Assembly: GCA_021323705.1 (NCBI GenBank)
Contig: JAJPKL010000023.1
Span: forward strand, 22,718-86,717
Direction: 5' to 3'
Origin: Nitrososphaerota archaeon
GTDB lineage: Archaea; Thermoproteota; Nitrososphaeria; Nitrososphaerales; Nitrosopumilaceae
Length of the DNA: 64,000 nucleotides
How positions within the stretch are numbered: position 1 is the stretch's first letter; every line of letters begins with the position of its first letter. The translations under genes were made by a program, and so were the position numbers. The notes under the pieces were generated by a model. The model was not told where the DNA came from. It saw nothing but the letters and a program-made list of their open reading frames with translations, and searched no databases. Below, piece by piece: positions 52,415 to 61,663 of the stretch.

Positions 52415-54100
52415 ATGATAAATCGCTTCTTGCCCCTAATGGCAATTGGTGGACTTTTAATTATACTCTTGTTACCTCACAACGCATATTCTGATTTTGG
52501 TTCGGGTAACAAATATCTAATTCAGGCCACCGGTTTTGTCTCTGGCTCGCAAGATATTCTTGATTCCACATTTGACATACAACTAACTACGGGCACCCAA
52601 AGTGGAAGCAGTATATTTTCTACTTTAGATAATGGACTCATTACAATTAGTGGTGATAATTATCTTAACACCGGAGGTTGGACTACAACTTTATTGCGAG
52701 ATGGAAAATATCTATTGCTCCAAGGAAACGCACAGGACTCACGTGGCAACACTATTCAAGTCAATCTCTTTGGACGACAGATTGACAGCAGCCAAACTGG
52801 CCTAGTTTACAGTATCACAGGCAAAATAACTAGTTCTGAAACCTTTAGGGTTATTTACAGTGCAAAAATAACTAGTGGAGCATCAACTACAACTACCCAA
52901 ACTTCTACACAAGCACCACCGACACAAAATCAAACCTCGAATGTTTTCAGAATAAGTATAGTTCCAGGCGCATCAAACAGCAATAATTTGGTCTTCTTCT
53001 CTCCATCAGTTTCCAGCGTATCTCCTGGAAGCATAATAATCTGGACCAATAACGATAATGTACCTCATAGAATAATGAGTGGGGTCGCAGCAGCAGTGAG
53101 AGGAAATAACTCACTGCCAATATTTTCTCCTGATGGTATGATCGATAGTGGAATCATCGTACCTGGTAAATCCTTCCAATATACAATAACCAGCTTTAAC
53201 CTCAAAACATATCTGAGCTCTTCTGCAGCACAATACTTGAATCTGCCACAAGAGCAGACTGCAGGCGACATTACTTTCTTTGATCCAAACTATACTTGGA
53301 TGATAGGGGTGATAAGCCCAGCTTCTGTTACAACTCCAACCAAGTCAGTGCAGATTAACATACTGCAAGGAGCATCTACTGCCACCAGCAATCTGTACCT
53401 CTCGCCATCTTCTGTACAAGTTACACCTAGTACTACAATAGTTTGGAAAAACAATGACTCTGTACCACATAGAATCCTGAGCGGTCAATCACAATTGATA
53501 ACAGCTGGTACTAGTGGAAGAACGACTATGAAAGCTCCTGCATTTACTCCTGATGGTAGAATAGACAGTGGTTCAATAGCCCCCGGTCAAACATTTCAGT
53601 ACACCATAAGCGGAACAGGCGTATTCTCATTTTATGATCCCTCTAATACATGGCTTAATGGAAACATCCTTGTAGTTTCACAAATATCGCAAATGCCTCC
53701 AGTGCAGGTAAGCATCCTACCCGGCTCATCACTGCCACAAGGGTCTGCTTCGCAGCAAAATCAATACTATATCAATGGATACTATTCCCCAGATCAAATC
53801 CAAATTGTTCCCGGAACTACAATAATTTGGACAAACAATGATAATGTGGCTCATTCAATATTTAGTGGGACAGCAACCTTTAGCACAACTAATCCTTACA
53901 TCCCAGATGGAAAAATAAAAAGCGGCATGATTGAACCAGGTCAAAGTTTCCAAATTACTATTAATGATACTGGAATGACAAGGTTTTACGATCCGTCATA
54001 TACATGGATGAATGGAATAATTGTGTCGCTTCCACCGACACAAAATCATATCCTAAACACTAATCCACCAACTAATCTTATCACGCCTACTCTTCATTGA
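52415..54100 (+). CDS. Secreted protein with three degenerate cupredoxin-like domains
   Basis: About 561 residues from the ATG at 52415. Signal peptide (INRFLPLMAIGGLLIILLL), then a beta-rich domain of about 140 residues and a Thr/Pro-rich linker. Three related domains follow, each with IIWTNND/IVWKNND and VPHRI or VAHSI, a PDGxIxSGxIxPG loop, and FxDPxxTWMxG/FYDPSxTWLNG. In plastocyanin-like proteins the last segment is YxCxxHPWM; here DPxxTW replaces Cys and His. The first His and often Met remain. Type 1 copper binding is doubtful. Possibly a copper-free adhesion or modified copper protein. Confidence 0.75.
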   Translation: MINRFLPLMAIGGLLIILLLPHNAYSDFGSGNKYLIQATGFVSGSQDILDSTFDIQLTTGTQSGSSIFSTLDNGLITISGDNYLNTGGWTTTLLRDGKYLLLQGNAQDSRGNTIQVNLFGRQIDSSQTGLVYSITGKITSSETFRVIYSAKITSGASTTTTQTSTQAPPTQNQTSNVFRISIVPGASNSNNLVFFSPSVSSVSPGSIIIWTNNDNVPHRIMSGVAAAVRGNNSLPIFSPDGMIDSGIIVPGKSFQYTITSFNLKTYLSSSAAQYLNLPQEQTAGDITFFDPNYTWMIGVISPASVTTPTKSVQINILQGASTATSNLYLSPSSVQVTPSTTIVWKNNDSVPHRILSGQSQLITAGTSGRTTMKAPAFTPDGRIDSGSIAPGQTFQYTISGTGVFSFYDPSNTWLNGNILVVSQISQMPPVQVSILPGSSLPQGSASQQNQYYINGYYSPDQIQIVPGTTIIWTNNDNVAHSIFSGTATFSTTNPYIPDGKIKSGMIEPGQSFQITINDTGMTRFYDPSYTWMNGIIVSLPPTQNHILNTNPPTNLITPTLH

Positions 54101-54112
54101 GAAAAAATAGAA

Positions 54113-54814
54113 TTATTTGAAATTAATATAAGACTCAAGCCTTGTCTGATCAAAAACCATTACGGAGAGATCAGAGAATTGTTTTCCTTCCAGATCTTTT
54201 ACAGTACCGACAAAATGTGTTTCTTTGTCGGTAGTAAGGAATTCAAATACATGCACCTTCATCTTTGAGGTATCAAATCCGTGGTTTGTTAAATAAGCAG
54301 CAATTTCTGACTGCATAAAGTGCTTTGAGGGCTCCTTTGGCCAAGGACGCGGTACTAACACTACACTAAATCCGTCAATAAGCGCTTTTTGGAGCTCAAC
54401 TTTTTTTTCTTCTATGCTAGTGGATACATGCATAGTTATGACCTTACTTTTATCTAATGGAACTCGTGCTTTTGAGGCGGCCACTTGTATTGAACTTATG
54501 CCGGGAACTATTTGCACATCCCCGAAAATTTCAATTAACCTATCTACAACCTCAGACTCGGAAAAGTTCACATCGCCCGTAAACGGCACAACACACGTCT
54601 TGTTTCCAAGAAACTTGGAGACCTTCTGATACGCATCTTCTTGGTTCTGCATTGTAATCTCATGAATTTCTTTACCTCTGATTAGTTCCTCAATTGTTTT
54701 GAGGGTATACTTGTAACCTATCACTATATCGCATTTTATCACAATTTCCTTAACAATGTCGGTGACATACTTTGGAGATCCAGGACCTACCCCTACAGCA
54801 AAAACTTTGCCCAT
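54113..54814 (-). CDS. cbiE: Cobalt-precorrin-7 C5-methyltransferase (CbiE)
   Basis: About 233 residues from the ATG at 54814; a further upstream start at 54838 is possible. GKVFAVGVGPGSPKYVT opens the tetrapyrrole methylase fold, VPFTGDVNFSESEVVDRL and IQIVPGISSIQVAASKARVP-like segments form the SAM site. This belongs to cobalamin synthesis, a pathway typical of ammonia-oxidizing archaea. CbiT-like decarboxylase domain is not fused. Other cob genes are not near. Confidence 0.85.
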   Translation of the reverse strand: MGKVFAVGVGPGSPKYVTDIVKEIVIKCDIVIGYKYTLKTIEELIRGKEIHEITMQNQEDAYQKVSKFLGNKTCVVPFTGDVNFSESEVVDRLIEIFGDVQIVPGISSIQVAASKARVPLDKSKVITMHVSTSIEEKKVELQKALIDGFSVVLVPRPWPKEPSKHFMQSEIAAYLTNHGFDTSKMKVHVFEFLTTDKETHFVGTVKDLEGKQFSDLSVMVFDQTRLESYINFK

Positions 54815-54896
54815 CAAGACATCTCTTGCAATGTTCAATATAATTCCAATTTGAAATCACAGTTGGCTTTTATTTGCGAGCGTCAACCCATCATCA

Positions 54897-55592
54897 ATGA
54901 ATAATAAAATAATGATCTCAGTTTCTCTTCTTCTAGTTCTATCTACTTCTCTTCAATATTCTTATGCAATCTCTCAAAACTCTACACTAGATTCTCAAGG
55001 GAACTATGCAAATCCATCTCTTGGCATAACGTTCCAGGCTCCGGCGGGATGGACAGTTCAGGAACCCAAGAAATCTCAACCTGATGCACCTGATGTTGCA
55101 GTAATCGCTCCATACTCAAGTGGATTTACTGCTTCAATTTCCTTTAATGTTGAAAAATCAAACGGAACTTCACTTGATACTTATGTAGAAAACAAAAAGA
55201 GCCAACTTATGACAGGCAATCAATCTCGCAACTTGATATTTCTATCAGAACAAGAGGACACGATAGCTGGATATGCTGCAAAGATATCGTTACTTGAAGA
55301 AAATTTTACTTCGCAAGACAGCAGTAGCATGATAAAATTCAAACAAGCAGTTGTATTGGCAAATGACAAATTTTATACAATAACTTATGCAAACGATGAA
55401 AAGAACTATGATGCAGATCTATCAAGCTACAACCAATTGCTAAGTTCTATCAAATTTGTAAATGGTGATACGTCGCTACCATTTGATTATACTTGGATTG
55501 CTATAATAGGAGCTGCATTGATTGGAGGCGCAGTAATTACAACAAAGAAAAAAAGGCATTTACAAAAAAGCCGTTCTACAAATCATAAATAA
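54897..55592 (+). CDS. Secreted PsbP-like domain protein with C-terminal anchor
   Basis: A 231-residue protein. Signal peptide (IMISVSLLLVLSTSLQYSYA), then a PsbP-like fold (NPSLGITFQAPAGWTVQEPK ... FSSIKFV-like end). A C-terminal helix (WIAIIGAALIGGAVIT) and KKKR basic tail tether it to the membrane. TTTTATTT (about 54866-54873) sits 24-31 bases before the ATG. Role unknown; such proteins are frequent at the surface of these archaea. Confidence 0.75.
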   Translation: MNNKIMISVSLLLVLSTSLQYSYAISQNSTLDSQGNYANPSLGITFQAPAGWTVQEPKKSQPDAPDVAVIAPYSSGFTASISFNVEKSNGTSLDTYVENKKSQLMTGNQSRNLIFLSEQEDTIAGYAAKISLLEENFTSQDSSSMIKFKQAVVLANDKFYTITYANDEKNYDADLSSYNQLLSSIKFVNGDTSLPFDYTWIAIIGAALIGGAVITTKKKRHLQKSRSTNHK

Positions 55593-55642
55593 AAACTCTA
55601 ATATCTAAAAACGACGCAGCAGATATAGCAAATAATCTTAAA

Positions 55643-55727
55643 AGACATCTTGTCTGTTTCGTACAAAAGGCCCGACGCGGCTCTTCATGGAACGGCGTTA
55701 ACATGAAAGCCAAAATTGGCTAAAGCC
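55643..55727 (+). promoter_or_regulatory. Alternative hairpins before the 55.8-kb gene
   Basis: AGACA/TGTCT (55643-55647, 55651-55655) forms a small hairpin. GGCT plus TTCATG (55679-55689) pairs with CATGAA plus AGCC (55702-55711) over ten pairs with one bulge. The same AGCC can pair instead with GGCT at 55718-55721, so two structures exclude each other. A TATA-like TTATAAATA at 55729-55737 follows, so the element is upstream of the next promoter and may be a small RNA or 3' end element. Confidence 0.4.
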
Positions 55728-55805
55728 ATTATAAATACTGCCTCAATTCATATCCCTTCTGGAATTGAGAGAAAGATAAAATACAGTGTTGTGGGGAATT
55801 AGAGT

Positions 55806-56126
55806 ATGAAGAAGGAGTATATTGTAGTAAGGATTGAGGGCTCTCCAGACGGTGCACCATATGTTATAGTCTCACTTTCTTCTTCAAAGGATTTCAAAGA
55901 GCAAAACAGCCCACCAATGTCTCCTTTTGGGTCTGGCGTTATGGGATTTACCAACATGGACGATATGATAAAAAGTCTTAACAAAATGATGGCAGGAGGA
56001 ATGGGCGGCATGGGAGGAGGAATTACCTCAATTAAGCTAGATATGCATGAATATAAGGAACTTAACCTTTCTGTGGGAGATAAGGTGTATCTAGAACTCA
56101 CAAGAGCCGAATCTCTTGGAATTTAA
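55806..56126 (+). CDS. Conserved-looking small protein with Gly/Met loop
   Basis: A 106-residue soluble protein. Strands EYIVVRIEGSPDGAPYVIVSL are separated by a loop with GGMGGMGGG from a second beta part (LNLSVGDKVYLELTRAESLG). It looks like a small beta-barrel split by an insert. Function not recognised. ATG start preceded by an A/G-rich leader. Confidence 0.6.
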   Translation: MKKEYIVVRIEGSPDGAPYVIVSLSSSKDFKEQNSPPMSPFGSGVMGFTNMDDMIKSLNKMMAGGMGGMGGGITSIKLDMHEYKELNLSVGDKVYLELTRAESLGI

Positions 56127-56131
56127 ACTAG

Positions 56132-56800
56132 TTAATTTTGCCTAGAAATTTCACTGCGTAATATCTCGTATGCCCTTGCGGCATCCTTTTCATGCAATAC
56201 AAGGACAATGTTGTCTTGACCAAAAAAGGCATTAACTAGCTCGATTCCATTATTGTGAAGAATTTCTGATACGTACGATACAATGTCTGAATTATTTTCA
56301 GCCTCGGGTATGCTAATAGTTATCTTTGCAAGCCCAGTTTGGAAAAAATTCTTGTGTGAAGAAAAAGACTCTAATAATTTTCTAACATCGCTGATATCTT
56401 CGGTCAGAAACCTAAACGAATCCGTAAGCCTAAAAAATTCGTAATCAGGATCTATTCTAGTAAAACTATCCATCAAAGATACCGCATCCTTCATTTCAAA
56501 ATCCTGCGAGGAAAACTTGATGTCCAAAATTCCATCAGTAAGTGATAATCTGGCATTCTTCAGCATGGGTTCATTTTGAACATCTTCTTTTTTCTCAAAG
56601 GAATCTGCATATCTTTTGATTGCAACTACAACTGTGTTTAGGTTTACAGGACTTCCGACCTGCACTTCTACTTCCTTTTGGATCTTTACTGCCAGTGCTG
56701 TATAGTTTATCAGGTCCATCTTTATACAGTCATAGATCGACCTATTTCTCGTGATGATTTCCCGTACTGCATCAGGAACAGAAAGATTGGTTACGCGCAT
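56132..56800 (-). CDS. ACT-domain-like regulatory protein (COG2150-like)
   Basis: A 222-residue protein. An N-terminal helical part (NLSVPDAVREIITRNRSIYDCI ... YTALAVKIQKEV) resembles a winged-helix/helical bundle. The C-terminal part (TGLAKITISIPEAENNSDIVSYVSEILHNNGIELVNAF) reads as an ACT domain. Such proteins are predicted regulators of amino acid metabolism. Ligand unknown. Confidence 0.7.
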   Translation of the reverse strand: MRVTNLSVPDAVREIITRNRSIYDCIKMDLINYTALAVKIQKEVEVQVGSPVNLNTVVVAIKRYADSFEKKEDVQNEPMLKNARLSLTDGILDIKFSSQDFEMKDAVSLMDSFTRIDPDYEFFRLTDSFRFLTEDISDVRKLLESFSSHKNFFQTGLAKITISIPEAENNSDIVSYVSEILHNNGIELVNAFFGQDNIVLVLHEKDAARAYEILRSEISRQN

Positions 56801-56866
56801 ACGAGGGAATTTAGTCTTGTCAGCTATATTAGTTTATGTAAAAATATTCAATATATTTTCCTAAAC

Positions 56867-56875
56867 TTTATATAA
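56867..56875 (+). promoter_or_regulatory. TATA box deciding the start of the Hsp20 gene
   Basis: TTTATATAA overlaps the first in-frame ATG (56875), so translation must start later; the ATGs at 56911 and 56914 fit. Confidence 0.55.
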
Positions 56876-56910
56876 TGTCATATATATTACATCTAATAAG
56901 TGATTATGAC

Positions 56911-57411
56911 ATGATGGAATGGGATGAATTTGACAACCTCTTCCAAAGAATGATGCGACCTTTCAAAGAACTAGATGACGTTTGGAACGAGATGAGGAGT
57001 TCTGCCAACATGCAGACATTTGGTCCATACTATTATGGATATTCCGTAACGGTGGGGCCGGATGGCAAACCCCTAGTAAAAGAATATGGAAATGTTCGAC
57101 CAAGTCTTCTCCCGACCGCCGAAACAAGAGAACCTTTTGCAGATGTCATAATCGATGACAAAGAGAAGATTCTCAAAGTTGTGGCCGAGATGCCGGGGGT
57201 GGAAAAAAGTGACATCAAGATCGAAGTGGTCGGACGTGCCATTTTACTTGATGCAGAACACGGCGAAAGGAAGTACCACACCAAAATACCCATCAAACAG
57301 AGAGTAGACGAAAATTCTGCCAAGGCAACATACGCCAACGGAATTCTCGAAGTGAAATTCAATCTGAAGGAAGAGGATCGACCTCAAGGAAAGAAAGTGG
57401 AGGTTGAATAA
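56911..57411 (+). CDS. Small heat-shock protein (Hsp20/alpha-crystallin)
   Basis: About 166 residues from ATG at 56911. The N-terminal part (MEWDEFDNLFQRMMRPFKEL) is usual for archaeal Hsp20. The core is FADVIIDDKEKILKVVAEMPGVEKSDIKIEV ... HTKIPIKQRVDENSAKATYANGILEVKF, given in two parts here. It holds unfolding proteins soluble. It precedes the CDC48 gene by 30 bp, so both may be co-expressed under protein stress. Confidence 0.88.
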   Translation: MMEWDEFDNLFQRMMRPFKELDDVWNEMRSSANMQTFGPYYYGYSVTVGPDGKPLVKEYGNVRPSLLPTAETREPFADVIIDDKEKILKVVAEMPGVEKSDIKIEVVGRAILLDAEHGERKYHTKIPIKQRVDENSAKATYANGILEVKFNLKEEDRPQGKKVEVE

Positions 57412-57441
57412 ACCCACTTTATTTTTTATGGTGATAAAATT

Positions 57442-59583
57442 ATGAGTGATATTATACTAAAAATTGCAGAGGCAGCACAGAGGCATGTAGGAAAAGGGCT
57501 TGCTGTAGTAGATCCCAAAGTGGTAGAAGACAACAACTGGGAAGCTGGCAACATTTTAGAACTTACTGGAAACAGAAAGAGCCATACCAAACTTTGGCCG
57601 GGATCTATTGAAGAATATGGAACTGGAGCAATAAAGATAGATGGAATTACTAGACAAAATATTGGAGCTGGCATAGGCGAAAAAATTTCTGTAAAAAAAG
57701 TAGATGCAAAAGAAGCTGAGCAAGTAACAGTTTCTCCAATTGAAAAGCTGAGTGCAGAAGGTTTGCAAGAATACATGCAGGCAAACTACATGGGGCACGT
57801 GATGACTGCAGGAGACATCCTCCTAGTAACCACACATCTTGGAGGAAAAACCCAACTCGTAGTAACAAATACTACCCCATCTGGAAAACCAGTAATAGTT
57901 ACAGCACAGACCAGTTTCAAACTAGGCTCTGTGACTAAAGCCGTTGATAATTCTGTCCCTAGGGTCACATATGACGATCTAGGTGGCCTCAAAAACGAAG
58001 TACAAAAAATCCGTGAAATGGTTGAGCTGCCAATGCGCCATCCTGAATTATTTGAAAAACTAGGAGTTGAAGCACCAAAGGGTGTCTTACTCTATGGTCC
58101 ACCGGGAACTGGAAAGACGCTGCTTGCTAAAGCCGTAGCAGGCGAGACCAACTCCCACTTTTTATCCATAAGTGGCCCTGAAATAATGGGCAAGTTTTAT
58201 GGTGAGAGCGAGGAGAGGTTACGCGAGCTATTCAAACAGGCAGAAGAAAATTCTCCAAGCATAGTTTTCATAGACGAGATAGATTCCATTGCTCCGAAAA
58301 GGGAAGAAGTAACGGGCGAGGTAGAAAAAAGGATTGTATCGCAATTGTTAACGCTGATGGATGGAATGAAGTCAAGAGGGAAGGTAGTAGTAATTGCTGC
58401 TACCAACAGGCCAGACTCGCTTGATCCTGCTCTTAGAAGGCCAGGAAGATTTGATAGAGAAATTGAGATAGGAATACCAGATGAGGCAGGTAGAAAAGAG
58501 ATACTTGACATACACACAAGAGGCATGCCCCTTGATGACAAAGTAAAGCTTGGACAAATTGCCAAGGTAACTCATGGTTTTGTAGGAGCTGATCTTGAAA
58601 TTCTTGCAAAAGAAGCCGCAATGAGGTCTTTGCGAAGAATTTTGCCTGACATTGATTTAGAAGAAGAAAAGATTCCATCCGAAGTCTTACAAAAGATAGT
58701 AATCACAGAAAATGACTTTAGAGAGGCATTAAAAGAAGTACGACCATCTGCACTACGCGAAGTTCTAGTTCAAGTACCAAACATTACATGGGATGATGTT
58801 GGTGGTTTAGGTTCTTTAAAGGAAGAACTTCATGAGGCAGTAGAATGGCCGCTAAAACACAAAGAAGCGTTTGAACATGCCGATGTCAAACCTCCAAAAG
58901 GTATCTTGCTTTATGGTCCTCCAGGAACTGGAAAGACCTTGATTGCAAAAGCAGTTGCACACACAACAGAATCAAACTTCATAAGCATCAAGGGGCCTGA
59001 ACTGCTTTCAAAGTGGGTGGGAGAATCAGAAAAGGGAGTGCGTGAGATCTTTAGAAAAGCACGCCAAGCTGCACCATGCATAATATTCTTAGATGAGGTA
59101 GATGCACTTGCGCCAAGCAGAAGCTCTGGCAACACAGACTCACATGTAACAGAAAGAATAGTATCTCAACTCTTAACCGAGATTGACGGCCTTGAAGAAC
59201 TACATAATGTACTAGTAATTGGAGCTACAAATAGGGTAGACTTGATAGACAACGCATTGCTCAGGCCTGGCAGATTTGATAGAATACTTGAAGTGCCTCT
59301 GCCAGACTCAGGGGGGCGCCAACACATATTTCAGATACACACCAAAAAGAAGCCGCTTGGAAACAACATAGACTTTACAAGACTTGTAGAGCTAACTAAT
59401 GGATTTAGCGGGGCAGAAATCGAAGGAGTATGCAACAGGGCAGCGATGAGTGCAATACGTAGATATGTCGACAACAAAGAAAAGTCAGTCAAATCAATAA
59501 AAATAACGCAAGAAGACTTTGAAAATGCAATAAAAAAATTACGACCAGAAAATGTCAAACCAAGACAAGCCATTACATCATAA
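57442..59583 (+). CDS. CDC48/VCP-like AAA ATPase
   Basis: A 713-residue protein. The N domain ([20 protein letters not shown] ... [12 protein letters not shown]) binds cofactors. Two AAA modules follow, with [17 protein letters not shown] and IVFIDEIDS, then [17 protein letters not shown] and IIFLDEVDA. Both have arginine-finger RPGRFDR. It unfolds proteins, probably feeding the proteasome. The C-terminus lacks an obvious HbYX motif (ends QAITS). ATG start. Confidence 0.95.
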   Translation: MSDIILKIAEAAQRHVGKGLAVVDPKVVEDNNWEAGNILELTGNRKSHTKLWPGSIEEYGTGAIKIDGITRQNIGAGIGEKISVKKVDAKEAEQVTVSPIEKLSAEGLQEYMQANYMGHVMTAGDILLVTTHLGGKTQLVVTNTTPSGKPVIVTAQTSFKLGSVTKAVDNSVPRVTYDDLGGLKNEVQKIREMVELPMRHPELFEKLGVEAPKGVLLYGPPGTGKTLLAKAVAGETNSHFLSISGPEIMGKFYGESEERLRELFKQAEENSPSIVFIDEIDSIAPKREEVTGEVEKRIVSQLLTLMDGMKSRGKVVVIAATNRPDSLDPALRRPGRFDREIEIGIPDEAGRKEILDIHTRGMPLDDKVKLGQIAKVTHGFVGADLEILAKEAAMRSLRRILPDIDLEEEKIPSEVLQKIVITENDFREALKEVRPSALREVLVQVPNITWDDVGGLGSLKEELHEAVEWPLKHKEAFEHADVKPPKGILLYGPPGTGKTLIAKAVAHTTESNFISIKGPELLSKWVGESEKGVREIFRKARQAAPCIIFLDEVDALAPSRSSGNTDSHVTERIVSQLLTEIDGLEELHNVLVIGATNRVDLIDNALLRPGRFDRILEVPLPDSGGRQHIFQIHTKKKPLGNNIDFTRLVELTNGFSGAEIEGVCNRAAMSAIRRYVDNKEKSVKSIKITQEDFENAIKKLRPENVKPRQAITS

Positions 59584-59611
59584 CTTATATGATAAAATCA
59601 AGTAAAAATTA

Positions 59612-60673
59612 ATGACGACAAAAGAAGCGGTTCTTTACCAGAAACTACCCAATGATAAGGTAAGATGTACAGCATGTGCTAGATATTGCGAGATTGGAAA
59701 AGACCAGATTGGTCTTTGTGGTATAAGAGCAAACAACAAGGGCAAACTTGATCTCTTGGCATATGGCAAAGTGATAACTGGCCATGTTGATCCAATCGAG
59801 AAAAAACCTGTAATTCATTACAGACCGGGAACAAGCATTTTCTCCATTGCCACCACCGGATGTAACTGGCTTTGTAAATATTGTCAGAATTATGACATTA
59901 GTCAGAGGAGAAAGATAGAGGGCACAGATATGACTCCAGAGGGAGTAGTGGATTTGGCCATAAGGTCAGGCTCTCAAGGAATCGCTTACACATACAACCA
60001 GCCGTCAATATTTATCGAGTTTGCAAGAGACTGTGGCGTCATTGCAAGGAAAAATGGCCTGTTCAATATTTTCGTATCAAATGGCTATGATACTCCAGAA
60101 ACAGTAAAGATGATGAATGAATTTCTTGATTGCATAACTGTAGACTTTAAAGGAAATGCAGAGCCGCAATTTACACGAAAATACATTGGCGTTCCAGACC
60201 CAAAACCAATTTTTGATACACTCAAGGAAATAAGAGACAAGACAAAGATTCACGTAGAAATCACAGACTTGGTAGTTCCTCAAGTGGGAGACAATTTAGA
60301 ACATGCTTCAAAACTTTGTAAATTTATTTATGATGAATTTGGTCCCAACACACCAATTCACTTTCTAAGATTTCATCCAGACTATAAAATGATGGAATTT
60401 GAATCAACACCAGTTAAGACACTTGAAAAGCATCATGAGGTAGCAAAAAAAGAAGGCCTAAACTATGTTTACTTGGGAAATGTGCCTGGCCATCCACTCG
60501 AACATACCTACTGTCCACAATGCAAAAACATTGTGGTAAAAAGATATGGCTTTGATATTCAAGGATGGTATCTTGACGACAACAATAATTGCAAATTCTG
60601 TGGTAACAAGATACCCATAACAGGAAAATTGGCAGAAAGTTACAGGCAAAGTAGATTCCAGTTTGTATTTTAG
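59612..60673 (+). CDS. amrS: AmrS-type radical SAM protein (AmmeMemoRadiSam system)
   Basis: A 353-residue protein. Radical SAM cluster CNWLCKYCQN follows an N-terminal CTACARYCEIGKDQIGLCGI cysteine region. GIAYTYNQPSIFIEFARDC and the late CPQCKNIVVKR ... CKFCGNKI zinc-like end match COG1180/AmrS. The reaction is unknown; Memo-like and AMMECR1-like partners are not in this window. ATG start. Confidence 0.87.
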   Translation: MTTKEAVLYQKLPNDKVRCTACARYCEIGKDQIGLCGIRANNKGKLDLLAYGKVITGHVDPIEKKPVIHYRPGTSIFSIATTGCNWLCKYCQNYDISQRRKIEGTDMTPEGVVDLAIRSGSQGIAYTYNQPSIFIEFARDCGVIARKNGLFNIFVSNGYDTPETVKMMNEFLDCITVDFKGNAEPQFTRKYIGVPDPKPIFDTLKEIRDKTKIHVEITDLVVPQVGDNLEHASKLCKFIYDEFGPNTPIHFLRFHPDYKMMEFESTPVKTLEKHHEVAKKEGLNYVYLGNVPGHPLEHTYCPQCKNIVVKRYGFDIQGWYLDDNNNCKFCGNKIPITGKLAESYRQSRFQFVF

Positions 60674-61311
60674 CTTGCCACAGCCCTTACAGGAGAACCG
60701 GTAGCACCTCTTAGCTTGAGCGGTAGCACTATCAACCTGAAAGCAGTTCTTTTGATTTTGTCAAGATTGCACAGATTTTCTAAAATCAAAATGTTCTCCT
60801 TTAGTAATATGTTGTGAGCTGAAAACTTTAGATCCTTTCCTAAATCAATACTAGGCGAATCTATGCCTACTAGGCTTGGTTTTCTCTCTGAGAGGTACTT
60901 TGCAGCACTTGGCGAAAGGCCTGGGTTTCTTGTGAAATAGTCTTTTCTTGATATATTTTGTGACCAGCCTGTTTCAAAAACTATGGCTGCACCGGGCATA
61001 ATTTTGCCATTTCTTGCCTCAAATTTGACAACATCATTTTTTGTAATGGGCTCATCTGGCCCTTTTCTTATATTGCACAGAGTCGCATTGGTTATCAACC
61101 GGTTTAGGGGGATTTTGTCTATTTTGAGGCCATTTTCTATGAAATGATACGGTGCATCAAGATGGGTACCAGAGTGCGAGCTTAGAAAAATCAGTTCAAG
61201 ATTATATCCCTCAGATTTTTTATCTGCCCATGAGATGAATTGCGGACGAGGAGAACCTGGAAAACTTGGGAGTTTATTTGAAATCTCAAGTGTTAGGTCA
61301 ATCGGTTCCAC
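60670..61311 (-). CDS. Cyclase-family hydrolase (kynurenine formamidase-like)
   Basis: A 213-residue protein. SSHSGTHLDAPYHFI is the metal-binding HxGTHxDxPxH motif of the cyclase family. GIDSPSIDLGKDLKFSAHNILL gives the C-terminal metal-site strand. Family members hydrolyse formamides or lactones. The substrate is unknown, and no tryptophan-degradation genes are near. Convergent with amrS by a 4-bp overlap. Confidence 0.83.
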   Translation of the reverse strand: MEPIDLTLEISNKLPSFPGSPRPQFISWADKKSEGYNLELIFLSSHSGTHLDAPYHFIENGLKIDKIPLNRLITNATLCNIRKGPDEPITKNDVVKFEARNGKIMPGAAIVFETGWSQNISRKDYFTRNPGLSPSAAKYLSERKPSLVGIDSPSIDLGKDLKFSAHNILLKENILILENLCNLDKIKRTAFRLIVLPLKLRGATGSPVRAVAS

Positions 61312-61393
61312 TAAATTGGTTAGAAGTGGTCATAAATCAATTTTGACTTTGAAACTAGGCAAAGGCTAAATATTGTGCGAGTCGCATTATCTC

Positions 61394-61651
61394 ATGCCAA
61401 CTACTTACATATTGATAAATTCTGATCTTGGTTCTGATGTAGAGATTATCAAGCAGATCAAGGAAATACTAAACAAAGAGACCTCGGTACAATATGAGGT
61501 TCAAGGCGTCTACGGTGTATATGATATAATAGTCAAGATTACTGCGGACTCGATGGATCATTTGAGAAACATAATTACTAATAGAATAAGGAAGATAGAC
61601 AAAGTCTACTCTACTCTGACAATGATGGTAATAGAAGAGCAGGAAAAGTAG
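61394..61651 (+). CDS. Lrp/AsnC ligand-binding (RAM) domain protein without HTH
   Basis: An 85-residue protein from the ATG at 61394. TTYILINSDLGSDVEIIKQI ... VQYEVQGVYGVYDIIVKITA matches a stand-alone RAM domain with the Gly-rich amino-acid-binding turn. No DNA-binding helix. It may bind amino acids or partner with a full Lrp protein. Confidence 0.82.
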   Translation: MPTTYILINSDLGSDVEIIKQIKEILNKETSVQYEVQGVYGVYDIIVKITADSMDHLRNIITNRIRKIDKVYSTLTMMVIEEQEK

Positions 61652-61663
61652 CAACTAATCTCT

